Shown: positions 55,209-64,000 of the stretch, piece after piece
How the letters are laid out: every line of letters starts with the position of its first letter
Numbering within the stretch: position 1 is the stretch's first letter
Translations under genes and position numbers: made by a program
Source of the DNA: Akebia trifoliata
Taxonomy: Eukaryota; Streptophyta; Magnoliopsida; Ranunculales; Lardizabalaceae
Assembly: GCA_017979445.1 (NCBI GenBank)
Contig: CM030705.1
Span: forward strand, 15,455,040 to 15,519,039
Length of the DNA stretch: 64,000 nt
Direction: 5' to 3'
The notes under the pieces: generated by a model
Database searches by the model: none
The model's input: the letters and a program-made list of their open reading frames with translations, nothing else
Told to the model about the DNA's origin: nothing

Positions 55209-55689
55209 CTATGATAGAAAAGAAAACGAAAGAAGATATTATTTATAAATGAGAAAACCCCACTGTGTCTCGACTTTCAATGGATAAGCCAGACAATAAT
55301 TGGCATTACATAGCTTCGTAAAAAACTAGAGTGAACGTATGATAAAATGTGGAAGTTAGAATAGAAGAACTAATTTTTGTCAAATTTTTGCCCTACAAAC
55401 AATTGCTAGATTGAAGAATATCTTGGTTTCTTGAACATTCATTTGGAATCATATTGCTTTTGGATACAACATAGAACTAAATAAAATTTAAGCAAGTTAT
55501 GTAAGTGAAACAAACCTGAATGCATTATGGAAACTGTAATGCCCCATGACCGCTCTTCATGTCCTGGTCTAATCCTTGTACTTCTTCATTATCTGAAGTT
55601 TTGTTAAGGAAAAAAAAACAATATGTTATAATTCATATGATATCAATGCCTTGAAGAATAAATTTATCTTACGAACAGAAAATTACTTA

Positions 55690-57976
55690 CCAATCTTCTT
55701 CTTTTTTAGGATTTTCAGGACAAATTCGCTTGTCATGGCCGAAGTTTTGACATAATGCACATTTCATTTTTTTTCTTTTGTTGGGCTAACTCAATACTGC
55801 TCTTCAATCTACCAAGATAGAGAGCCTTTTCTTTTCCCTTTTCATCTTTCTTCTTACCCTTCATTTACGAGATATTCAGATTCAAGAGTAACAATTGAGA
55901 TTGGTTGTTACTAAATGTCCCATCTGTATTTGCAGTAGTATCAACTGGAGGACCTGACATTACATGAGAGGCAAATTCACTAAGTTTTTTACACATTTCA
56001 TTGTAGTTATCCCTTAGCAATTTGAATCTCTCGATTAAAGATGCAACAATATAAGCTAGTTTGGTATCGTATTGACACAAATAATAAAGTCTCATTGGTT
56101 CAGACTGTTTTTTCTTATCACCCATTGTATATAAATCCATCATTCTAAAAGTACGATTAGCTTCTTTCCTCCATCTTCCCAAAATAAAGTCAGACGGTAT
56201 AAAATCAATATCATGACGAGAAAAAACCTTTAGAAAATGTTGACAAAGTATTCTCATAAATTCAAATCATTCGCACGTACCCTTGTATGTTTCCAAATTA
56301 AATTCACCCACAAACTCCTCAGACATACCAAACTTAGTTTTCCAAATATAAATTCGATATCCACCGTCAATTGCTCGTTCTTCTTCAATTTTATAATTTA
56401 TCACATTCACCCATTCGTCCCTAAATTTCTCAAACAAATTTTTGGTGTGCATGTTTGTCGCATGCTTCAGAAGTAATTCGTTATCTTTGACACATCGAAA
56501 CTTATACTCTGAATGAAAATCTTTTTTACTTTCATTATCTGTACTCTTCTTCAAAGCTTGTTCATGCTTAATAACAAATTCCTTAAGATTTTCTTTCGAA
56601 GTAATAAACCCATAAAAAAAAGAATTAATGCTTTCACTATGTCCGATGGTATTCATACCAACAAAAAAGAAATTACGATTATAAACGGGTACCCATGACT
56701 CCCGTATTTCAAACAAATGTTGCGACCATTCATTTTGTTCCAAACCATTTTCATTGATCACAACATTCCACCCCTTTTCGAAGTCCTTAGTGTATGTCGA
56801 CCAAATACACCTTTGCATTTTATTCTTAAATTCAATATTCTTAAGGTATACATGTGATAATTTTTTAGTGAACTTCTTTTCGATGTGCCATATACAAAGA
56901 TGATAGCAGGTGTTTAGAAAAACTTTGTAATTGCATTCCTCATTGTCAAATCTTGATCAGTGATTATTGTTTTCAAATGTTATCCTCCCATTGCTTCTAG
57001 CCAGGTTTCAAACAATCATATGAAGGTTACCTCAGTCTCATCTTTTAGAAATACACCCTCAAATTGTATAGACTGCCAGTGGTGATTTACTCTAGTAAAA
57101 TGGGCGAATGGCATATCATATTTGTTGGTACGATTAGTTGTATCGAATGTCACCACATCCCCAAAACATTAATTTACCATTCATGATCTAGCATCAACCC
57201 AAAAAAGAAAAAATAGTTGCATTCCCATCGTCATCACACTGTATTGCATAAAAAAATTGTGGATTTTCAAGATGTTTTTACTTGAAGTACATGAGAACTA
57301 ACTGTGCATCTCCCCCTTTAAATTGCTTGTGTCTAACATTTCTCAAATAATTGTAACAATCCCTATTATTGAAATCGATTATACCACTACCAAGGAATGC
57401 TAAAACTTTGCCAATTGACAGATTTTCTCTTTGGAATGCTTCAACCAAATTCTTAGTTATTTTTTGACATATTTTGATTTGACCTCATATTCATTCTCCT
57501 CCCTGGTGTAACTATCTTATGATTATGGTTGTCTTTGAAGAACGTCATTTTCCATCGGATAGTATATATGTCATGTGTAACTCGCATTGATGCTTGACAT
57601 CTGCATTTAATAGTTGAGCAACTCCTACATATCTTCTTCCCGACTGTTACCTCCCCTTTTACCATCTTCGACATGAATTTACCTTCATGTGAACAAAAAA
57701 ATGTCATTCCAGTCACCTCATTTGAATCCCTCATGACTTAGTAGTGTCTCAAATACGAATCCAAAATCCTTCCTAATGTCCATAATCTTCATTATACTTT
57801 TGAACTTCTCCACTAAAGTCAAAAAGCATCCCAAGATACGGTGCTGTAAAAGTTTCAACGTCTTTGTTGAGACTCTAACATTCAATATGCTCACCCCCAT
57901 CTACTTCCATTGTCAAAAATCCCACAATGTCATCAATAGGCACTTCACCAAAATTTGCAACATCGCCCATATCCAT
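55690..57976 (-). pseudogene. FAR1/FRS-like (MULE-type transposase) pseudogene
   Basis: Domains in order on the minus strand: start MDMGDVANFGEVPIDD (57976); FAR1 DNA-binding zinc finger (57734-57453: MTFFCSHEGKFM, CRCQASMRV, WKMTFFKDNHNHKI); MULE transposase core (57230-56820: FGDVVTFDTTNRTNKYDMPF, then FETWLEAMGG, ITDQDLTMRNAI, CYHLCIWHIEKKF); region 56818-56267 with SINSFFYGFITSKENLKEFV; SWIM-side segment 56257-55865 (FSRHDIDFIPSDFILGRWRK); zinc knuckle CALCQNFGHDKRIC (about 55760-55700). It has several in-frame stops and frameshifts, mainly in the transposase core. FRS proteins are domesticated MULE transposases; this could be a decayed gene or a Jittery-like element. No terminal repeats found. 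Confidence 0.75.
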
Positions 57977-58469
57977 GATGGACTTTTACAACTAATAAAA
58001 GACAAAAACTTATATAATTAAAAACCCTAAAATGAATGCATAATGCTTCCTATGAACACCTTATCCTCTCTAACGGGTGGGATCTTATCTCATTTAGGAA
58101 TGCATAATCTTTGTTACAATCAATAGCGAAGTGTTTATTTCCATTTTCATAAAATTTCGGTAGCATCTCCCTATAGTTCTTCAAGTACACGACATAGAAT
58201 ATGACAAACATGCCATCTAATCTAAATATGTACCTAGAGAACAAGAGAAACGCTAGCCAAAATTTTACTTAAATGGAAATAGTCACTTCTACTATTGATT
58301 GTAGTAGAGATTATGCATTCATAAACTGTCCAAAATGGGACAATTCAAGAATTAGCAACAAACAAGTACTTCTCATCACTAACAAATGATGAGGCATGCA
58401 ATTGTCCCGCAGTGATTCTTGAACAGGAGATCTAAGTTGAATGCATGTATGTGAATGACAATATAAGAA

Positions 58470-58545
58470 GGACCACTTAGCTAAGTGGTAAGACCTTGTA
58501 GAGGATGTTCCCAAGGCCTTAGGTTCAAACCCCTTGAATTCAAGA
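58470..58545 (+). repeat. tRNA-derived SINE
   Basis: A box TTAGCTAAGTGGTAAGA and B box AGGTTCAAACCCC at SINE-like spacing, then a non-tRNA tail. The acceptor-stem halves do not pair. Different family from the other SINEs here. Confidence 0.6.
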
Positions 58546-58840
58546 AAATAATATTCTCAATATATACCAAATCAACACAATCAAGGATAATATACCAAAG
58601 AAAACATGAAGAATAAAGTTCTTATAAAAGACCCATAGAAACCAAATCAACACAACCAAGGATAAATTCAAGAAAATAACTATAAATTACATAAAACCCA
58701 AATGGGGGTTCTCAAAATTCCTCCTTTGGGAAAAGATAATAAACTAACAAATATATACCAAAGAACTGAAGACTACATAAAATCCAAGTCAACCAGATGA
58801 AGTACAAATTCAAGAAAAATGGCTATAAATTGATTTAAAC

Positions 58841-59034
58841 TAGGAGTGCAACTTGGTCCGGTTTAAACTGAGAACCGAACCAAATCAATAGCTTTGGGGT
58901 GGTTTGATTCGGTTTAAAACAAGTTGCGGTTCATTCCGGGTTACAAAAATGGAGAACCGATCAATTTGGTTCGGTTCTCGGATCAAGCTTGTATAGAACC
59001 AAACCAATCCGAGAACCAAACGCTTATAAAAGAA

Positions 59035-59076
<42 letters not shown>

Positions 59077-59357
59077 ATAAACTAATGGCATTTAATGGAT
59101 AGATTAATGATTTATTGTATGAAATTTTATGTTTATTATATATTTATTTTTTCGTTAAAACATGTTACTTACAATTTATAGAATATTGGCAACCCATAGA
59201 ACCGAACCAAACCAAACCGACTTTAGTTTAGTTTGGGTTGGTTTGGTTCTAATGGGATTTGGTTCGGTTCTGGTTCTTATTTAATGGAACCGACCAATGT
59301 CGGTTCGGTTCCAATTTGTCCTCAAGCCAAACCAAACCAAACCAATTTTCACCCCTA
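58841..59357. mobile_element. hAT-type MITE with GGTTCGGTT repeats
   Basis: Terminal inverted repeats TAGGAGTGCAACTTGGTCCG and (reverse complement) TAGGGGTGAAAATTGGTTTG. Flanks ATTTAAAC (58833-58840) and GTTTAAAC (59358-59365) match at 7 of 8, the hAT 8-bp duplication. Inside are many GGTTCGGTT and AACCAAACC blocks that can pair, and a (TA)n microsatellite at 59041-59074. No transposase. Confidence 0.8.
59041..59074. repeat. (AT)17 microsatellite
   Basis: Pure AT run inside the hAT MITE. Confidence 0.95.
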
Positions 59358-59365
59358 GTTTAAAC

Positions 59366-60544
59366 CCAAATGGTGGTTCTTTAAGAATCAAAGTGGTCTA
59401 GATGAAACCATAAGCATCGTAGATTGTCTTAATTATGATGACTTTTCGTATTTTGTAGAGAATTGAAGGTTTCATTACATTGTTCATTCTCATTTAAGTC
59501 TTTCTAACACGATGGTAATATGTTGCAGGGTCCAATGAGTCATTGAAGATTTATGTAGGTATGATATCCATCAATTGAAATATTTTATTGTTCCACTCTA
59601 CCCCCAATATGAGAAGTCCCATCTTCATATATGTGTTTATTAAAAGTTGATTAAAAGAAGATTTTGATGTAAATTAATTCTTTAAATTTATTACACACTA
59701 CGCATTAGATTTACTTGTGAAATAAAGTTCCCCTTAATTAGTAATCCCTCTATTTTAATGTAACAAAATTAAGAGTTTTCTGATGGGAGACCTTGACTAT
59801 GATTCACTTATAAGTTATAATAGTTATATTGACCTTTAGTTTTTTTTTTTTTTTTTCTAATTATAAGTACTTTTGCAGTAGTTATAGTTATATGTGATGT
59901 AATGAAATTCTAATAGCTTAACTGAAATACAAGAGGGCATGAACCAAAGGCAGAGTAATGCTACCATTAAACAATTACTAATAGCCATTGTAAAAATTAA
60001 ACCTTCATCTAATCAAGCCAACCCATTTAGAATGCTTAACCCAAGAATCAAGGTATGAATCTGTTGGAATCCAACACTAAATATTGCAAATCTATATTTA
60101 CATGATATACAAAACCGATTTCTTTGCTTATTCTTTTTATTTTATTTACATGACATAAAAAATCAGTCAAGAGATAATCGAATCAACACAAATGCCTTAA
60201 GAGAGAGTAAGTAAGGAGAAAGGTTACCTTATTGCCAAGAGAGAATTGAATTAACACCAATTTCTTTGCTTATTCTCTTCTGCGATTTCTTATTGCCAAA
60301 TCACACTAACTTTCTTGAAAACAAAACTAAGATGGGAGTTTTGTTGGGGTTTTTCATAGTAGAGAGAGAGAGAGAGATAAAGAGAAGCTTTACCATTACC
60401 TTAGGATTAAAGAAAATCATGAGAGAGAGAAGACAGATCTGCGTTTGGGGTTGAAGTCGATCATGAGAGAGAGAAGACATATATGCGTTTTAGGGTGTTC
60501 TTAGGTTTGAAGCTGAGAGATTGCATAGAGTGAAAGAACTCCTG
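59366..60544. other. No feature recognised
   Basis: AT-rich; poly-T at about 59840-59856, GA repeats at about 60361-60376 and two near-copies of CATGAGAGAGAGAAGACA (60418, 60462). No coding signal. Confidence 0.4.
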
Positions 60545-60720
60545 CGTACCGCTCTGTTTGGATTGAGAGAAGCAGAGAGAAGAGAAGACTAGTTTCTCTT
60601 CACCCTATTTGGATTGAAAGAGAAGAGAAGAGAAAGAACCAAGTTTCTCCTGTTTGGTTAGGATTCAGAAGAGAAGAGAAGAGAAGAGAAATTATTCTTG
60701 TCAAATGACAATTATACCCT
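60545..60720. repeat. AGAGAAG-rich imperfect repeat, MITE-like
   Basis: Three units that begin (C/T)TGTTTGG or CTATTTGGATTGA and run into GAGAAGAGAAGA (60558, 60607, 60650). Part of a Harbinger- or hAT-like terminal region is possible, but no matching second end was found. Confidence 0.45.
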
Positions 60721-61110
60721 TAATAATCTAAAGAACAAACTTTTACTTGTACAATGATACAAAATATAAACACCTAAACACATTTATAAAGAACATGATC
60801 AATATTCATCTTCCAACCAAATATCAGACTAAGAAATTATTTTTAGTCCAAATGACTATTATACCCTTCATAGTTTAAAAAAACAAAGTTCTACTTATAC
60901 AATGATACAAAATATAAACACCTAAACTTATTTATAAAGAACATGATAAATATTCATCTTCCAACCAAATATCATACCAAGAAATTATTTTTAGTCCAAA
61001 TGACTATTATACTCTTCATAATCTACAAACAACCATTGCACTATACTAAAGAGTCGATAAATGAGATGAGCTGTAAGAAATTATTTTTAGTCAAATGACT
61101 AGTATTCCCC
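60703..61110. repeat. Tandem repeat, period 147-148 bp
   Basis: AAATGAC(A/T)ATTATAC recurs at 60703, 60850 and 60998, with AACACCTAAAC, TTATAAAGAACATGAT and ATCTTCCAACCAAATATCA at matching places. A short fourth piece begins at 61093. The first two units differ at about 10 positions. Confidence 0.85.
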
Positions 61111-61536
61111 ACCTTACACAGCCGTGCCCAAATTCATGTCAATATATGGCTCAACATAATCAACAACCAAGCCTTATTTGGATAGATGGAAGTATAACAA
61201 CACCCTTCATGAAGATTTCCTAAAACAATATATTGTTCAAGGTAGTTGGAAACAAGTTTTTATATCAATTTCCACAACCTTGCATTGTGGCTTGTGACTG
61301 TTATGATACAGGAATCATGGATTCACCATCTCGACATTCTCCCAATGTCACAAAAAAAGCATAAACATTAACATACAAAATATACGAAAACTAACACATA
61401 TATTGACTTTCAAATAATTCAAAAAGTAGCCTATATATCCAAAAAAATATCCCCAAAACATTAATCAAGTCATATTACAAAAAGCATCTCCAAAGTATTA
61501 ATTAAGTCGCATTACAAAAAGTATTAACAAACTGAA

Positions 61537-62157
61537 TCAAGAATCTCCAGCACCATTCAACATCGTCATCAAGTATCGCACACGCCTTTCAACAGGGTAA
61601 CCAAAAAATGCCCTCATTCTTCCTGGTTTTTCGATGAGGAAAGAGTAGGCACGATCAAGTAATTCTGAATCAATTCCTAACCTTACCAACTCATTAAAAA
61701 CATCATCCTCCGAGTAAACGCGTGGTCGAGTCCTCTGAAGAATCTCATTTCTTTCACGAATTCCTTTCTTAAGAATTTCATTTCCTTCTTTGATTGCCAA
61801 TGCAATCTCTTTCATTGACTCCTCGATTTTTGAGAAATCTATTGAAGATGATGTCTTTCTCTTTTTGAAATGTGAGGAAGTTGCAGACTTGTTAGAAGCT
61901 GATTCACGAGGAGTTGTTAGTCGATTTTCGTCATGCATATCATATGTACCTTCAAAGCCTTCCAAAAAGTTATCATCATTTATCACCATATGATCAATAT
62001 CTTTAGACTGTTTAACCAAATAGGCAGCCACAAGACAAACCATGTGTGCAGCCATACGACGCCTTCGATCCCATTCCAAAATAAAATTACTCCAAAATTC
62101 ACTATAATCAAGAAAATCTTCATCAAGCATATCATCCAATTCTTCATCTTTATCCAT
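61537..62157 (-). CDS. Myb/SANT-like protein, truncated (Harbinger-associated type)
   Basis: Intact 206-codon frame from MDKDEELDD to a stop. The C-terminal half (EEVF-like SEDDVFNELVRLGI, RAYSFLIEKPGRMRAFFGYP) matches the end of plant Myb/SANT-like proteins, including L10-interacting-MYB-like proteins and the second protein of PIF/Harbinger transposons. The N-terminal trihelix/Myb domain is missing; instead there is an acidic start and an SEFWSNFILEWDRRRRMAAH segment. A serine-rich basic KKRKTSSS nuclear-signal-like patch lies mid-protein. The start follows TTGTAGTTTCTAG, which looks like a splice acceptor, so an upstream exon may exist. Probably transposon-derived. Confidence 0.6.
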   Translation of the reverse strand: MDKDEELDDMLDEDFLDYSEFWSNFILEWDRRRRMAAHMVCLVAAYLVKQSKDIDHMVINDDNFLEGFEGTYDMHDENRLTTPRESASNKSATSSHFKKRKTSSSIDFSKIEESMKEIALAIKEGNEILKKGIRERNEILQRTRPRVYSEDDVFNELVRLGIDSELLDRAYSFLIEKPGRMRAFFGYPVERRVRYLMTMLNGAGDS

Positions 62158-62739
62158 CTAGAAACTACAACAATAACAATATTAAAAATTATTATAACAA
62201 TTATATTGTAATTAACCGTACAAATATATGTCTACATTACAACACGAGAAATTTTTTGATCCATATAGGTGAGGTGAACGGAGACTATCTATATGTTTAT
62301 GCCCTCTTTTAATGAAAATTAAAAGATGGTATACAATCAAAGAGAACCCAAAGAAAAAAATAAAAATTCAATAATACCATCATGAATAAAGGCTATGCAA
62401 ATATTTTGATTACTCAGATTCACAAATGAGATCCCTTACACCAAAGGTCGCCAAATTCGATAATGCAAGCCCTCCTACTAATAAAGGGTATGGCATTAGC
62501 AAGAATAGGAGTGGAAATAACAACCAATTTACTAGTTTATTAAGTCCATAACCTAAACAGGCACCCTTGAACTTATGATTTACTCTAATAAAAAGCCCTA
62601 AACACTTAAATTAATCACTCCAAATAGAAACCCAGCTATACTATCTCAGAAGCCCTGTATAATAAATAATAGCTTATTCTTATAAGAAGATAAAAAACTT
62701 AACCAAACTAAAAGACCAAGGATGATCCAAAAGACTGAC
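62158..62739. other. No feature recognised
   Basis: AT-rich; probably intronic to the minus-strand gene represented by 62740-62834. Confidence 0.35.
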
Positions 62740-62834
62740 CTTTACTGTTCCTTCAGGGATACTTTCAACAGGAAGTTGAGATGCAGGGGATTCCTTGAAC
62801 TTCAAGTAGTTGTACACGACAATACTACAAAGAG
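62740..62834 (-). CDS. Exon of a probable drug/metabolite-type (nucleotide-sugar or related) transporter
   Basis: Acceptor TTTTACAG, donor AAG|GTCAGT, 95 bp, phase 1 in, phase 0 out. It codes LCSIVVYNYLKFKESP then ASQLPVESIPEGTVK: the end of a last membrane helix running into a polar cytosolic tail, as at the C-terminus of nucleotide-sugar / triose-phosphate type carriers. Other exons would lie right of the window (5') and to the left (3'). Only one exon is supported, so the family is tentative. Confidence 0.45.
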
Positions 62835-64000
62835 CTGTAAAAAAAAAGTTTAAATGCACATGTGAACCATTAAGAATGGTACAAAGGTGGGATTTTACAA
62901 AGAAATTCAGCAAAAAGAACCTAGGTGCAATGAGTAAAAGTTGGGGCGCCAATAGCAACTCTCTATTACAACGAACCTGGGTTTCCCACTGCACATGGTG
63001 CATGAGGGATCCAAATCACTAGATTTTATTGCTTGAGGCCAAATCACCCCAATCAGAAAATAAAAACATCAGATTATAGATATGGACCCATATTAAGACA
63101 ATGACAATGGAACAATCAAACCAAATTTTAAAGTTTAAAAGATAAAAAATCCAACCTTATGTTTACAATCATTCACCCCAAAAGACCAATCTGATGGGGA
63201 AGGCACAATTATCATTTACCCCAAAAGACCAATCGATTTAGTGATACTTGTTGCTCAATACGTGTTTAATCATCTTTTTCACACCTTATACCAAATCTTT
63301 TGGTAACCAACATGAATATTTTTTTTCCCAATCAACTCTATTTCAAGCCTTATGAATAGTACATTTTAGGAAACTAATGGGAAAACTCACATATTACTTC
63401 TTTTTTTCTTCCTGATGAATGATCAAAAGAGAAAAAGTTATCGCAGTCTCAAATCAAAGAAGTTTCTTTTTTTTATTAGTAAATTTATCACAGAACCAAG
63501 TGTCTCAGAGTAAAATATTTTAAACCAATACATGAACCCATCATCATCAATGCCTCATACCCAAAATTTGGTGCAGGATACAACATGAATGGAAAGCTGC
63601 TTATGCAGAAACATGCCAATTTTTTTTTTTTTTTCGTATGAGGACAGCATTGAGATAATAGAAAACCCATTTTACATACAACATGAAACAAAGCAGAATT
63701 GAAGAAATATGAACAATAAGACAATTTTAACAAATTTGCTGCTCAGATGCCAAACCAAGCAAAATAGAATTAATAAATCAGACTGAAATCTTTCTATAAA
63801 AATTGAAAGCCATATGTTAGAATATATAATAAAAAAAACCCATATTTATACATCAAAGAACAATATGTGTTGAAAACCTTTGCTTGAGTACTCTAATGCT
63901 GGGAGAATCTCATTGACTCAAAGAACAAACATGGCATTAAATAGCCTTACAGAGAAAACTGAATGCTGAAAACCCATTTTACATACAACATGAAACAGGG
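62835..64000. other. Flanking intron-like DNA
   Basis: AT-rich with T runs (63616-63634). A 30-bp exact direct repeat (GAAAACCCATTTTACATACA plus ten bases) occurs at 63661-63690 and 63968-63997. No exon recognised. Confidence 0.5.

Noticed and set aside
58050..58244. Minus-strand 64-codon frame upstream of the FRS pseudogene
   Set aside because: No recognised motif, and not needed by the FRS-like reading, which has its own start at 57976.
1..64000. CRISPR array, bacterial operons, rRNA genes
   Set aside because: No regularly spaced short repeats, no ribosome-binding-site-led gene clusters and no rRNA-like sequence; the window is plant nuclear DNA.

Overview
The window looks like nuclear DNA of a flowering plant, probably a eudicot. 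It is AT-rich, has GT-AG introns, and is packed with plant-type mobile elements: Ty1/copia and other LTR elements, L1-type LINEs, tRNA-derived SINEs, and hAT and PIF/Harbinger MITEs. I cannot name the species. There are no bacterial features.

The main gene is a minus-strand WD40-repeat protein gene starting at 42383. I could follow ten exons to 2431 using splice sites and reading phase; they add to 846 bp (282 codons) without a stop, in a footprint of about 40 kb. Its 3' end lies left of the window. Four introns are tiny (88-320 bp or just over 1 kb), while introns 2, 3 and 6 are 9.8, 12.0 and 12.0 kb and carry most of the repeats listed here.

Region by region. 1-2430 (last intron seen): a SINE copy, a 0.43-kb tandem duplication and a Harbinger-type MITE. 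5337-17379 (intron 6): an old solo LTR split by a 6.75-kb copia element, which is itself split by a 1.3-kb solo LTR; then a 135-bp-type degenerate repeat next to LTR-like DNA. 20266-32216 (intron 3): SINEs, a 0.7-kb solo LTR and a long L1-type LINE split by a 3.27-kb solo LTR with a perfect 5-bp target duplication. 32283-42130 (intron 2): LINE fragments on both strands, one split by a hAT-like MITE, and a compact LTR element with tandem structure. 42384-49700: a small foldback element, a decayed plant-mobile-domain gene, and a second copia element split by a 429-bp solo LTR. 50490-51960: fragments of a CRESS-DNA-type replication initiator (Rep) helicase arranged as an inverted repeat with an internal 182-bp tandem duplication. 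52680-62160: LINE fragments, a FAR1/FRS (MULE-type) pseudogene, a SINE, a hAT MITE, a 148-bp tandem repeat and an intact Myb/SANT-like ORF. 62740-62834: one exon of a probable membrane transporter gene on the minus strand, continuing outside the window.

The WD40 gene and the transporter exon look like the host genes; nearly everything else is mobile-element sediment. The Rep-like region and the reconstruction of the 40-kb gene are the observations most worth following up.
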